Shown here in pieces: positions 18,564 to 27,460 of a stretch of DNA of 64,000 bases (positions are counted from its first letter, which is position 1; each line of letters begins with the position of its first letter). The DNA is taken from assembly GCA_964631605.1 (NCBI GenBank), contig CAZVYG010000003.1:1-64000 (forward strand), read 5' to 3'. A model generated the notes under the pieces. The model saw only the letters and a list, made by a program, of their open reading frames with translations, did no database searches and was not told the origin of the DNA. A program made the position numbers and the translations under genes. The stretch comes from JARKQH01 sp964631605. GTDB taxonomy: Bacteria; Verrucomicrobiota; Verrucomicrobiia; Limisphaerales; UBA8199.

Positions 18564-18930
18564 CAGCCGCCTCGCCTCGCCCGACCGGGTTTTGCATCCG
18601 CCAAACCAAGCCGGACTCTGTGTCTTCCGAGCTGTGCCAACTGTCCAGATTTTGGACAGCACGCGGCGTCTTGTGATGGATCAAACCCATTTTGTTTCCC
18701 AACAACAGCCACGCACCCGGCTCCCATTGCGCCGTTCGAGGTCCGTCAACCCCCCAATGTCGCCGCAGCCTCGCATTCAATTCCAATTGTTGTTGTTTCG
18801 CCTTCAAGCGCCGTTGCAGGCGCAGTTCCCGAATTTGGAGCCGGAACAGGTAGCCCACCACAGCCAGTGAAAGCGCCACCATCCACCCCATCAGGCCTGC
18901 CAGCGCAAGAGAATGAAACGAATTTGGCAT
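18553..18930 (-). CDS. Small single-pass membrane protein, hypothetical
   Basis: The 125-residue frame has one hydrophobic segment (about residues 6-28, SLALAGLMGWMVALSLAVVGYLF). A basic amphipathic stretch (RLQIRELRLQRRLKAKQQQLEL) follows that looks like a short coiled coil, then a tail with no recognisable motif. I do not recognise a family. The ATG at 18930 is the first true ATG. It lies 49 bp downstream of the LysM gene on the same strand, so it may be the second gene of that unit, and its end overlaps gmd by 11 bp tail to tail. The membrane segment argues for a real gene, but it could be a chance frame. Confidence 0.45.
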   Translation of the reverse strand: MPNSFHSLALAGLMGWMVALSLAVVGYLFRLQIRELRLQRRLKAKQQQLELNARLRRHWGVDGPRTAQWEPGAWLLLGNKMGLIHHKTPRAVQNLDSWHSSEDTESGLVWRMQNPVGRGEAAVNC

Positions 18931-18979
18931 ACGCCGCCCCAAGGCAGCATCCTCCGTTCCAAACTTGCGGTCCTTCAGC

Positions 18980-20359
18980 CTATTGCGTCGAAACTGGCCC
19001 CAGCGCCGATCGCGGAATCGTGATCGAATCCCCAGGCTTGAGTCGGCTAAAATTCACATTCGGGTTCGCCGCCTGGATTGCACTCACCGGCACCCCATGA
19101 ATCAGCGCAATCACGGGCAGCGTGTCGCCTTGCCGCAAGGTGTAAATCCGGCGAGGCGGCGCAGTGACCTGGGGCGGCTCGGGCGGCAATTCCTGCCCCG
19201 TAGCCACAGTGGTGGCTTTGAGCTGATCCAGGGCGAGCTGGTTGATTTCGATCTGTTTTTGCGTCGCGGTCAGGTTGGTATTGGCCTGGATGCTGGCCAG
19301 TTGCTCGGCCGCCGCAAGGTTCACCAGGTAAATCTTTCTCGCACTCTGCGGGTCCCCAGCCTCGCGCGCCGCCGCCACTGCTTCGCGATAAAGCGGATCC
19401 TGCAGCAGCCGATACTCCTCATAGCGCTTGGGCCCCAACGCCAGCCGAATAGCGTTCTCGCGCTGTTCCTCGAGCGCCTTGCGCGCGCTCACCGTGTTCG
19501 GGTCCGTCCCCGGCCCGAGCAGCTCGATCCGTTGATCCAAACTGTCAGTGGCCCGGAACACCGCCCGAAACTCGTCGGCGCTCGCATTAAAGAACTGAAG
19601 CTGGCCAAACACCGCCCGCCAATTGCTGGCGTTCTGTGAATACCTCAGCAGAAACTCCTCGAGCTGTTGCGGAGCCAGGACCCGGCTCAATTCCTCCCGG
19701 GTCTGCTGACGGAGCCGCGCCAGCTCAACCGGGTCCAGCGCCAGCCCCGCCTGCTGCTGCGCCTCGAGGTAGGCCCGCAAGCGGTCTTCCGAGCGCGCGC
19801 TGATCTCTTGAATCGCCTCCTTGGTTTCCGCCGGCAAATAACCCAGGACGGGGCCATCCAGCGCAATGCCCTGCCGGCTTGGCCGGGCCAGGTTGGTCAG
19901 GTCCCGGGATTCCCAGTTCGGCCCCAGTAGTCGGGTCAGCAACGCCCGCCGCTCCTCATCCAGATCCCGTGCCTTTTGGAGTGCTGCCGCCAGCACCTCC
20001 GCGTCCGGCTCGCTTCGCCACCATTGCTGGTCCGCCGTTACCACCTCGGTCGCCAGCCGCTTCGAGTAAAGCGCGTTGACGTCCGCGATAATGATGTCCC
20101 GAATGGTTTGCTCCGGACATCCAATATCGCGCAGGTTGGCGATATACACCGCATAATCCGGCGACTCCACCTCCCGCCACGAAAAAAACTGCCTTCGCAC
20201 CACGACATTGGTCCGCACCGCACCCGTCGCAGTCTGGCCCGCCGGCGCCTCGCCTACAGCGGGCGCGGCACTTCCCGGCCGCTCCGAACGAAGCACCCAC
20301 GCGGCGATCAATGCGAGATTGAGGCCGAGCGACACCAGTGCCACCATGCGCCAGCGCAT
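18980..20359 (-). CDS. Membrane-anchored LysM-domain protein
   Basis: The 459-residue protein has an N-terminal membrane anchor (MRWRMVALVSLGLNLALIAAWVL). A Pro/Ala/Gly-rich linker and a long, charged, helical central region (about residues 60-380) follow. At the C terminus (YTLRQGDTLPVIALIHGV to KPGDSITIP) is one LysM repeat, the peptidoglycan-binding module. It should sit in the inner membrane with the LysM reaching the cell wall. The central region has no motif I recognise. The ATG at 20359 was chosen because it precedes the membrane anchor; an upstream frame start adds non-hydrophobic residues. It is divergent from purM with 115 bp between. Confidence 0.75.
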   Translation of the reverse strand: MRWRMVALVSLGLNLALIAAWVLRSERPGSAAPAVGEAPAGQTATGAVRTNVVVRRQFFSWREVESPDYAVYIANLRDIGCPEQTIRDIIIADVNALYSKRLATEVVTADQQWWRSEPDAEVLAAALQKARDLDEERRALLTRLLGPNWESRDLTNLARPSRQGIALDGPVLGYLPAETKEAIQEISARSEDRLRAYLEAQQQAGLALDPVELARLRQQTREELSRVLAPQQLEEFLLRYSQNASNWRAVFGQLQFFNASADEFRAVFRATDSLDQRIELLGPGTDPNTVSARKALEEQRENAIRLALGPKRYEEYRLLQDPLYREAVAAAREAGDPQSARKIYLVNLAAAEQLASIQANTNLTATQKQIEINQLALDQLKATTVATGQELPPEPPQVTAPPRRIYTLRQGDTLPVIALIHGVPVSAIQAANPNVNFSRLKPGDSITIPRSALGPVSTQ

Positions 20360-20474
20360 AACGCTTATGTACCCGTTCAGCAGGCCCACGGCAAATTGAA
20401 AAACGCCCCCGTCCAAAAGTTGCGCGGATTTTAGTCTTGGCCTTCAGCCACCCTTCCAGCTTAATTGCCCGCCA

Positions 20475-21542
20475 ATGAAACAAAAAGCTTATGCGCGGGC
20501 CGGCGTGGACATTGACCTCGGCAACAAGGTCAAGGCCTCCCTCCCCCGCCTTCTCGCCGCAACCCACCGACCCGAGGTCCTCGGCAAAGTCGGCGGCTTC
20601 GGCGGCTTGTTCGCCCTCGATGTTCGCAAATATCGCCAACCGGTTCTTGTCTCCAGTGTGGACGGCGTCGGCACCAAGCTCAAAATCGCCTTCGCCCTCA
20701 ACCGCCACGACACCATCGGCCAGGACCTCGTCAACCATTGTGTCAATGACATCGCCGTCCTTGGTGCTGAACCTCTCTTCTTCCTGGATTACCTCGGCAC
20801 CGGCAAACTCGAACCCCGAGTCTTTACCCAGATCATCGCCGGGTTCGCCAAAGCCTGCGCCCAAAACCGTTGCGCCCTCATCGGCGGTGAGACCGCCCAA
20901 ATGCCCGGCTTCTACCAACCGGGCGAGTATGACGTCAGCGGCACCATCGTCGGCGTTGTGGAAAAACGCCGCATGCTGGATGGCAAAACCATCCGTCCCG
21001 GCGACCTTATCCTTGGCATGGCCTCGAGCGGACTCCACACCAACGGCTACTCCCTCGCCCGAAAAATCCTCTTCGAGCAACTCAAGCTCAAGCCCACCAG
21101 CCGGCTTTCCGGCCTCAAAGGCACCATCGGCGAAGAACTGCTCAAGGTCCATGTCAGCTACGGACCCGCCATCCTCAAGCTCCTCAAACGCCTCAACCCG
21201 GACTCGCCCCGCCAAGGACGCTCTGAACCGGCCGTCAAAGGCCTTGCTCACATCACCGGCGGTGGGTTCATTGACAACATCCCCCGCATCCTCCCCGGCA
21301 ATTGCGACGCGGTCATTCGCAAAGGCGCTTGGGAGGTGCCCCCCATCTTCACCCTTCTGCGGGAACGCGGTCGAGTGGCCGAGACCGAGCTATACCAGGT
21401 TTTCAACATGGGAATCGGCATGATCGCCGTCGTCTCGCCCGAGGCCGCCGCGAAGGCCCGGCGCCTTCTGGAGACGGAAGGCCATCGCTGCTGGCAGATT
21501 GGCCAGATCGTCAGCGGCCGCGGCCGCACCGTCATCCAATAA
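20475..21542 (+). CDS. purM: Phosphoribosylformylglycinamidine cyclo-ligase
   Basis: The 355-residue cytoplasmic enzyme (AIR synthetase) closes the imidazole ring of the purine precursor using ATP. Visible motifs are YARAGVDIDLGN at the N terminus, VSSVDGVGTKLKIA, VNDIAVLGAEPLFFLDY, the glycine-rich CALIGGETAQMPGFY, MASSGLHTNGYSLAR and AHITGGGF. Length fits the family (about 345). The ATG at 20475 starts at the conserved region. It is monocistronic here and converges with a GH16 gene after only 18 bp. It is the second purine gene of the window but is unlinked to purA. Confidence 0.96.
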   Translation: MKQKAYARAGVDIDLGNKVKASLPRLLAATHRPEVLGKVGGFGGLFALDVRKYRQPVLVSSVDGVGTKLKIAFALNRHDTIGQDLVNHCVNDIAVLGAEPLFFLDYLGTGKLEPRVFTQIIAGFAKACAQNRCALIGGETAQMPGFYQPGEYDVSGTIVGVVEKRRMLDGKTIRPGDLILGMASSGLHTNGYSLARKILFEQLKLKPTSRLSGLKGTIGEELLKVHVSYGPAILKLLKRLNPDSPRQGRSEPAVKGLAHITGGGFIDNIPRILPGNCDAVIRKGAWEVPPIFTLLRERGRVAETELYQVFNMGIGMIAVVSPEAAAKARRLLETEGHRCWQIGQIVSGRGRTVIQ

Positions 21543-21560
21543 ATCCGGCCCGCCCCCCTC

Positions 21561-22361
21561 TCACCGCGCGTCATAGACGCGAACGTAATCCACCTCGAAA
21601 TAGTCCGGCAGCGTTGCCTCCGCGATCTTGCCTGCCCACGTGCCGATTTCTTCGGTCAACTTGATAAACAGCGGTGCGCGGCAGACGCCGCCCGCCGAAC
21701 TCCGCCACACCTCCCTGCCATCCACGTAAAACACGTATTCCGCCTCCGTCCACAACAGGCCGAAGGTATGCCACCCCTCCATCACCTCCGGCATCTGAAA
21801 CTTGTGCCCCGCCGACTTGTGTTCCTTCCCATATCCATCCCAGTGTAGATTCACCGTGAGCCGACCGTCACGCCACGGCACTTCGATGATGTCAATCTCC
21901 GTTCCATCCCGTCCTTCATCGCCCACCTTCCCGACCCCGTCGCCCATCAGCCAAAACGCCGGCCAGTGCCCCGCCTGCCGGGGCATCTTGCACCGCGCCA
22001 CGTAGTAACCAAAGGCCCGTTCGAATTTGCCTTTGGTGTTCACCGCCCCACACGTGTAACGGTCGCCATCCTTGCGCGTGCGCAACACCAGTTGTCCCTT
22101 CCCGTTCAGGTAAGCGTCTTCCTTGACCCAATAGCCGTCGCGCCGCTTCCAATCCCCCAACCGATTCCATTTTGCCGCATCCAGAACCTCGCCCTCGAAC
22201 TCATCCTGCCACACCATCGTCCACCGCTTCCCTGCTGGAGCCTCGGGCAATGCCTCGGCATCTGCCGCCCGAACCGGAACGGCCCCATTCATCATGGCCC
22301 ACAGGCCAACACTCAGGAATGCCCGCGCGAAGCACTGGCCGGCAATCCTGCGGTTATTCAT
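21561..22361 (-). CDS. Secreted GH16 family glycoside hydrolase
   Basis: The 266-residue protein has a signal peptide (hydrophobic region about residues 11-31, ending PVRAADA) and a single GH16 jelly-roll domain. The catalytic signature EIDIIE lies at residues 155-160: nucleophile Glu155, assisting Asp157, acid/base Glu160. WQDEFEG at the domain start and WHTFGLLWTEAEYVFYVDG are also typical. GH16 enzymes cleave beta-1,3/1,4 glucans, agarose, carrageenan and similar polymers; the exact substrate cannot be told. The ATG at 22361 was chosen because it immediately precedes the signal peptide. It is divergent from the CNNM genes. Confidence 0.9.
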   Translation of the reverse strand: MNNRRIAGQCFARAFLSVGLWAMMNGAVPVRAADAEALPEAPAGKRWTMVWQDEFEGEVLDAAKWNRLGDWKRRDGYWVKEDAYLNGKGQLVLRTRKDGDRYTCGAVNTKGKFERAFGYYVARCKMPRQAGHWPAFWLMGDGVGKVGDEGRDGTEIDIIEVPWRDGRLTVNLHWDGYGKEHKSAGHKFQMPEVMEGWHTFGLLWTEAEYVFYVDGREVWRSSAGGVCRAPLFIKLTEEIGTWAGKIAEATLPDYFEVDYVRVYDAR

Positions 22362-22577
22362 CCTCTGCTGACTGGCCACTGGTTTAAACATGCCCAAGCA
22401 TCCCCGTGCCCTGTCCAAAAAGTCAATCCCAGCGTTCGCATTTCCGTCCCTCGACCGCTTCTCCGGAGGTCCAAGTCCCGGCCCAAGACCGATCCTTTGT
22501 CCTCCCTTCGGATTCTGTCATTTCCCTTTCATCACTTCCGTTTTGCTTTTTGCCCGGAACTGCCCCAAACTCGCCGC

Positions 22578-23810
22578 ATGGCGACCACGCCCCTCGCAGC
22601 TATCGTGGCCGTGTTCCTGTTTTCGGCGGCCAGCTTTTTCTTCGCCCTGGCCGAGACTGCGCTTTTCTCCCTGGCCAACTGGCAGATTCAGCAGCTTGCC
22701 CAGCGCCACCCCGGCCCCGGACGCATCCTCGCCCGCCTGCTGGCCGAACCCCATGACCTCCTGGCCACCATCGCCCTGGGCAACACTTTCGCCACCGCCG
22801 CCATGCTGGCCACGGCCCTCCCCCTGGCCCTGGACGGCCCCTGGCCTCTCGGCCCGACCGTCGCCGCTCTCGGTCTTCTGATCCTCATCGGATCCGAAGT
22901 CTTTCCCAAAACCATGGCCGTCCGCCACCCCGAAACCTGGGCCCTCCGCCTCGCCCACCCGATCCGCGTCCTCGAACGGCTTTTCGCACCCCTCCGCTGG
23001 GTTGCCCAGCGCCTCAACGCTGGCATCCTCAAGCTCGCCATCCCCCCAACCGTTCAGCGCCACTTCACTCTCACCGAAGCCGATTACCAGGAACTGCTCG
23101 ACCTTGCCTACCAGCAAGGCGCCCTGGCTCAGTCTGAAAAAGAGATCATCCTCCAAATCCTCAGCCTCGACCGCCGCACCGCCAAGGAAGTCATGAAACC
23201 ACGCACCCAAATGGCCGCCATCTCCGACGACTCGACTCTCGAGGAGATGATCGAGGCCGCCCGCCGGTTCCGTCACCGACGGCTGCCGATTTACGACCAA
23301 ACCCCCGATACCATCGTCGGCGTCCTCAACACCCGCGCGCTGCTGCTTGACCCGGCCATTGACCTCGCCGATGCCATCGAGTTCCCCTCCTTTGTGCCTG
23401 AATCCATGAACCTGCTGCAGCTCCTCAAAAGCCTCCAGCGCCAACAACGGGGCCTGGCCATCGTCCTTGACGAGTTTGGCGGCACGGCCGGCATTGTCAC
23501 GCTGGACGACATCCTCGAGGAGATCCTCGGCCCCATCCGCCGCGAGCACCATCCCCAAGGCCTGCTCCTGGAGCGCCTGGCCCCCGGACGCTGGCGTGTC
23601 AGCGGCACCTTGCGCATTGACGACTTCCGCCGCGAATGCCCCGCGCTGGACGACGTGCCCGAAATCGAAACCATGGGTGGCCTGCTGGTTCACTTGCTCG
23701 AAGCTGTGCCCGCCCCCGGGGAATCGGCCACCTACCGCAACCTCCGCCTCACCGCCCAAGTCACCGACGAGCGCACTGTCCGCGAACTCCTGGTCGAAAT
23801 CATTAAATGA
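22578..23810 (+). CDS. CNNM/CorC-type membrane protein (DUF21-CBS-CorC_HlyC), first of three
   Basis: The 410-residue protein has an N-terminal DUF21 membrane domain (residues 1-170, about four hydrophobic segments, with GSEVFPKTMAVRHPE as the family GE-PK motif). A CBS pair follows (VMKPRTQMAAI to VLDEFGGTAGIVTLDDILEEI) and then a C-terminal CorC_HlyC domain (GRWRVSGTLRIDDFRREC). Family members act in magnesium or other metal efflux or homeostasis in the inner membrane, and older annotations call them hemolysins. The ATG at 22578 directly precedes the first membrane segment; the long upstream frame has no conservation. It is the first of three family genes in tandem. Confidence 0.88.
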   Translation: MATTPLAAIVAVFLFSAASFFFALAETALFSLANWQIQQLAQRHPGPGRILARLLAEPHDLLATIALGNTFATAAMLATALPLALDGPWPLGPTVAALGLLILIGSEVFPKTMAVRHPETWALRLAHPIRVLERLFAPLRWVAQRLNAGILKLAIPPTVQRHFTLTEADYQELLDLAYQQGALAQSEKEIILQILSLDRRTAKEVMKPRTQMAAISDDSTLEEMIEAARRFRHRRLPIYDQTPDTIVGVLNTRALLLDPAIDLADAIEFPSFVPESMNLLQLLKSLQRQQRGLAIVLDEFGGTAGIVTLDDILEEILGPIRREHHPQGLLLERLAPGRWRVSGTLRIDDFRRECPALDDVPEIETMGGLLVHLLEAVPAPGESATYRNLRLTAQVTDERTVRELLVEIIK

Positions 23811-23832
23811 CGACTCGCCTTTAGTGCCTGCC

Positions 23833-24804
23833 ATGGCTTTTCTGTTCCTTGCCTGCCTGGTCCTGTCCTTCCTCCTCTCGGGAATGGAGGCCGGTGTCTT
23901 TGCGCTGAGCCGCCTGCGCATTCACCAGCAAGCCCGCGCCGGACGCCCCTCCGCCCGCGTCCTGCTGGGTTTTCTCGAACAGCCTGAGCGCTTTCTCTGG
24001 ACCATCCTGGTCGGCAACACCCTCGCCAACCTCATTATTCTCGGCGGCCTCGTGATGCTCCTCCATGCCTGGCTGGAGGGGCGCCGGGCGTGGTTCGCAG
24101 CCATTTACGTCCTGGCGGTTTTCCTCTTCTACGCGCTGTTCGACCTCCTGCCCAAGATGCTCTTCCGCACATTCCCCAATCGCCTCTGCATTTACCTCGC
24201 CCGCCCCTTCCGCCTCCTGTATCTCCTCCTCCGTCCCCCGGTGGCGCTCGTCGAGTGGGTGTCCGGCCTTCTTCTGCGTTGGCGGGGCGGCAAAGTTTTT
24301 ACCGGTCACCTCTTCGGCAACCGGGAGGAACTCCGCCTGGTCATGCAAGAGTCCGCCCAAGCTCTGTCCTCGGAGGAACGCTCCATGATCAACCGCGTCC
24401 TGGACTTCCAATCCCTGACCGTTCGCAGCATCATGATCCCCAAGGACCGCGTCGTCACCGTCCGGTCCGAAACGCCAGTCGCGGACGTTCTCAAGCTTGC
24501 CGCCGAGCGCAAACTCAGCCGGCTGCCGCTGGTGGAACTGCGCGACGGACAACCGCGTATTCGGGGGCTGATCAACATCAGCCCTCTGCTTTACTCGAGC
24601 GGCCTGGATCCCGCCGCTCCCGCCGGAAAGTTCGTCCAACCGGCCATTTACTTCGAAGAGGACCTCCGCTTGGAACTGGCGCTCCGCCGCTTCCAGCGCA
24701 GCGGGCAGCGCCTGGCCATCGTCCTCAGCCGCGACCGCCGTGAAATCGGCATCCTCAGCCTCCAGGACATTCTCAAAGTCCTCTTTGAAGGAGTGAGCCT
24801 CTGA
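23833..24804 (+). CDS. CNNM-type membrane protein lacking the CorC_HlyC domain, second of three
   Basis: The 323-residue protein has a DUF21 membrane domain (MAFLFLACLVLSFLLSGMEAGVFALSRLR at the start, LLPKMLFRTFPNR as the degenerate GE-PK motif). A CBS pair (IMIPKDRVVTVRSETP to IGILSLQDILKVLFEG) follows and then the protein stops. The C-terminal CorC_HlyC domain seen in both neighbours is missing, and the usual acidic VVDEYGG of the second CBS is changed to VLSRDRRE. It may therefore be a regulatory or partner subunit. It begins 22 bp after the first gene and ends 1 bp before the third. An in-frame GTG at 23824 is an alternative start. Confidence 0.85.
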   Translation: MAFLFLACLVLSFLLSGMEAGVFALSRLRIHQQARAGRPSARVLLGFLEQPERFLWTILVGNTLANLIILGGLVMLLHAWLEGRRAWFAAIYVLAVFLFYALFDLLPKMLFRTFPNRLCIYLARPFRLLYLLLRPPVALVEWVSGLLLRWRGGKVFTGHLFGNREELRLVMQESAQALSSEERSMINRVLDFQSLTVRSIMIPKDRVVTVRSETPVADVLKLAAERKLSRLPLVELRDGQPRIRGLINISPLLYSSGLDPAAPAGKFVQPAIYFEEDLRLELALRRFQRSGQRLAIVLSRDRREIGILSLQDILKVLFEGVSL

Positions 24805-24805
24805 T

Positions 24806-26131
24806 ATGGACTGGGACGCCATTATCTCCATCGGCTTGCGCATCCTCGCCGTCATTGCGCTGGTCCTCCTCAACGGCTTTTTCGTCGCCTCCGAATTTGC
24901 ACTTGTTAAAATCCGCGACACGCAGCTCAGCCCGCTCATCCGCAAAGGACACCGCCGGGCTCGTGTCGCCGACTACATTCTCCAGCATCTGGACGCTTTC
25001 CTGAGCGCCGCCCAACTGGGCATCACCCTCGCCAGCCTCGGCCTGGGGTGGATTGGCGAACCTGTGTTCGCCACCCTGCTCGAACCCGTGTTTGGCTGGC
25101 TGAGCATCGAGTCCCCCGAAATGCGCCACTTCCTGGCCTTCGCCATCGGCTTTTCCGCCATCACCTTTCTTCACATCAGCGCGGGCGAACAAGCACCCAA
25201 GCTTTTGGCCATCCAACGCCCGCTTCCCACCACCCTTTGGATTGCATACCCTCTGCTCTGGTTCTACCGCCTTTCCTATCCCTTCGTCCTTGGCCTCAAC
25301 TGGACCTCCCAATGGCTCCTCCGCCAGGCCGGCTTGGAAGCCACCAGCGAAGCCCAACGCGGCCATTCCGAGGACGAACTCCGGCTCCTGCTCGCCGCCG
25401 CCCGCGCCAAAGAGCCCGCCGCCGCCCTGTCCCGCGAAATCCTCCTTAACGCCCTCGACCTGCGCCGCCGCATCGCCCGCGAGGTGATGCGCCCCCGCCA
25501 GGAAATCGTGGCCCTCGACACCGAAGCCTCGATTGCCCAGTGCCTGGACCTCGCCGAAAAAACCCGCTACTCCCGTTTCCCCCTTTGTGAGAACGGCGAT
25601 CTGGATCGCATGCTCGGCGTCATCCACATCAAAGACCTCTACTCCATGCGTCTCAAAGCCCTCCGGGGCGCCGACCTGGCACCGGTCGCCAGAAAACTCA
25701 TTTACGTGCCCGAAACCGCGCGCCTTGAAAGCCTGCTGAAGTCTTTCCTCGACAAGAAACTCCATGTCGCCATCGTCGTGGACGAATACGGCGGCACTGT
25801 CGGCATGGTCACCCTGGAAAACATCCTCGAAGAGCTCGTCGGGCAAATCCAGGACGAGTTCGACCAGGAAAAGCCCCTCTTGATCCGCACCAGTGAAAAC
25901 ACTTGGGAGCTTGCCGGCAGCGCCCCGCTGCACGAACTGCAGGAAATCATCGGCGAACCGCTCCAGGAAGAAGGCGTCTCCACCGTCAGTGGCTGGATCA
26001 CCCAACGCCTCGGCACCTTCCCCAAAGTCGGCGAACGCCTCTCGCTGGGACTCTTCGACCTCGAGGTCCTCGAAACCGACGCCACGCGCGTCGCCCGCCT
26101 CAAAATCTCCCGCCAATCCCCTCCGACATGA
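24806..26131 (+). CDS. CNNM/CorC-type membrane protein (DUF21-CBS-CorC_HlyC), third of three
   Basis: The 441-residue protein is the most typical of the three. The DUF21 domain runs over about residues 8-200 (NGFFVASEFALVKIR, LGWIGEPVF, ISAGEQAPKLLAI as the GE-PK motif). A CBS pair follows (VMRPRQEIVALD; VVDEYGGTVGMVTLENILEELVGQIQDEFD) and a C-terminal CorC_HlyC domain (WELAGSAPLHEL to LGTFPKVGERL). It is predicted to work in divalent-cation handling at the inner membrane. The ATG at 24806 has AAGGAG about 13 nt upstream and lies 1 bp after the preceding stop, which indicates one transcript for all three genes. Confidence 0.9.
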   Translation: MDWDAIISIGLRILAVIALVLLNGFFVASEFALVKIRDTQLSPLIRKGHRRARVADYILQHLDAFLSAAQLGITLASLGLGWIGEPVFATLLEPVFGWLSIESPEMRHFLAFAIGFSAITFLHISAGEQAPKLLAIQRPLPTTLWIAYPLLWFYRLSYPFVLGLNWTSQWLLRQAGLEATSEAQRGHSEDELRLLLAAARAKEPAAALSREILLNALDLRRRIAREVMRPRQEIVALDTEASIAQCLDLAEKTRYSRFPLCENGDLDRMLGVIHIKDLYSMRLKALRGADLAPVARKLIYVPETARLESLLKSFLDKKLHVAIVVDEYGGTVGMVTLENILEELVGQIQDEFDQEKPLLIRTSENTWELAGSAPLHELQEIIGEPLQEEGVSTVSGWITQRLGTFPKVGERLSLGLFDLEVLETDATRVARLKISRQSPPT

Positions 26132-26147
26132 GCCTCCGGTTCAAGGT

Positions 26148-26909
26148 TCAGGTCGGGCCAAGCCCGACCACAATTCTCACCACAATTCCAAACCATAACA
26201 AAACCGGCAGAAAGCCCGGCTCGGACACCACCGGTTTCTTGCTTATTAGGAAGGGAGTGGTGATAACCATCACCACCAGCGAAGTCATCATCCAACCGAT
26301 AAAATTCATCAGCGGCGAATCAAACCAACTCCCCTGCCCTGGCTGCGCCGCCCAGTTCCAAAACCCGTGAACCCGTGTGGCAAACGGCTCCAAACCTAAA
26401 TCCACCACCAGCATCAGCACGACCGTAAGCCCAATCAACCACCAACCATAGAGCCGGTTTTCCCGCCACGGGCGCAGCAACATCTCTCCGGTTCCCCGAC
26501 TCGCCAGAAAAACCACGATCCAAAGCAGGGGCAGCGCCAGGGGAAACCCCGCAGGCAGGCACGGCCCCATGCGCTCGGCAAAGACAATCTTTCCGAACGG
26601 CAATCCCGTCGCCGAGGTGATGAGATACAGGAGCGCGACCGGTGCTGCGACAAGAACCAAGGCGGCGAAAACGCTTTGAACCGGCAGTCTGCGCACCGCA
26701 TCCGCAACCAGAGCGCAGGCTGCCAGCAACAAAAGCAAACCCTCCACCCACGACGCCCCAGCCAGGGGTGGCGCCGGAACCCGATCCCCCGCGGCCAGCA
26801 GTGCCCACAGCAACGCAAAGAGCCCCGCACAGCCCCAAGCCACCAACGTGGCAGGGACACAACGCCCACGCTGCAACGGGCTCAGTGACTTGGGCCGGGA
26901 GCCGTCCAT
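26148..26909 (-). CDS. Integral membrane protein resembling the CruF/DUF422 carotenoid-biosynthesis family
   Basis: The 253-residue protein has about seven hydrophobic segments. The central and C-terminal parts resemble CruF-type membrane hydratases: GLPFGKIVFAERMGPCLPAG, then VVDLGLEPFATRVHGFWNW, then WFDSPLMNFIGWMMTS, matching the family pattern of an acidic-Pro, G-x-W-x-W and P-x-x-NF-x-GW. CruF adds water to carotenoid ends. No other carotenoid gene is in the window, so the substrate is open. The ATG at 26909 starts just before the first membrane segment. The last codons form an 8-bp GGTCGGGC/GCCCGACC hairpin (26151-26169) facing the end of the CNNM operon, without a T tract. Confidence 0.55.
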   Translation of the reverse strand: MDGSRPKSLSPLQRGRCVPATLVAWGCAGLFALLWALLAAGDRVPAPPLAGASWVEGLLLLLAACALVADAVRRLPVQSVFAALVLVAAPVALLYLITSATGLPFGKIVFAERMGPCLPAGFPLALPLLWIVVFLASRGTGEMLLRPWRENRLYGWWLIGLTVVLMLVVDLGLEPFATRVHGFWNWAAQPGQGSWFDSPLMNFIGWMMTSLVVMVITTPFLISKKPVVSEPGFLPVLLWFGIVVRIVVGLGPT

Positions 26910-27027
26910 CACCTCCAGTCTAGAGCCAGCGGAACCAAGGTTAAACTGGTTTTTTTGAAGGCGTAAAACGCCTTGGCGGGTGGCCCTGAACCTGCTTTGC
27001 TTGCCGCCAACGGTAAGGCGTGCACCT

Positions 27028-27450
27028 ATGACACTTGAACAGGCAACAGACCTGATCCAGAACTGCGCCGAGCAAATGAATGCCCGGTATGGAAAAGTGG
27101 TATTCGACGAATGGGCCGTGGTGGCGTTGGCTGCCAACAAAGGCCATTTGCTGGCCTACATCGGCCCCCGCAAGAACGGGTTCCATCAAAATTTCAACGC
27201 CGACATCGGCACGCTCCGCGCCGGCTTGCTCGACCCCCGCTATCACGTGGGCGACTTCGAGTTCGCCCGCCACGGAATCGGCACCGGTTTTGAATCCTTC
27301 CTGGTGCTGGGCAAAGGCCTCTTTCTGATCTGCAACAACACTGTCCAATCCATGGACGTTATTGCCAAAAATCCGCACTGGCTGGATGCGCAGATCCCCT
27401 TCGTGGAACTCAGTGAAAGGTTCCGGGCCGACCCCCTGACCGTGGCTTAA
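27028..27450 (+). CDS. Hypothetical protein of 140 residues
   Basis: The soluble protein has no signal peptide or membrane segment. It contains VVFDEWAVVAL, YIGPRKNGF, HVGDFEFARHGIGTGFESFLVLG and LFLICNNTVQSMDVIAKNP. The alternation of short strands and helices and the even composition make it look like a real, folded gene product. I do not recognise a named family; a Roadblock/profilin-like fold is only a guess. The ATG at 27028 was chosen over an upstream frame start since it opens an amphipathic helix (MTLEQATDLIQNCAEQM). It is divergent from the CruF-like gene and ends 10 bp from a PEP-CTERM gene on the opposite strand. Confidence 0.7.
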   Translation: MTLEQATDLIQNCAEQMNARYGKVVFDEWAVVALAANKGHLLAYIGPRKNGFHQNFNADIGTLRAGLLDPRYHVGDFEFARHGIGTGFESFLVLGKGLFLICNNTVQSMDVIAKNPHWLDAQIPFVELSERFRADPLTVA

Positions 27451-27460
27451 TCGCCGGTTC

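Noticed and set aside
22518..26116. Minus-strand frames of 370-470 codons opposite the three CNNM genes
   Set aside because: They are Gly/Glu/Asp-rich complements of the DUF21/CBS genes with no motif and no plausible start region.
26951..26974. T7 run and AAGGCG/CGCCTT hairpin between divergent genes as a terminator
   Set aside because: The T run precedes rather than follows the hairpin on the plus strand, and on the minus strand it reads as A residues.
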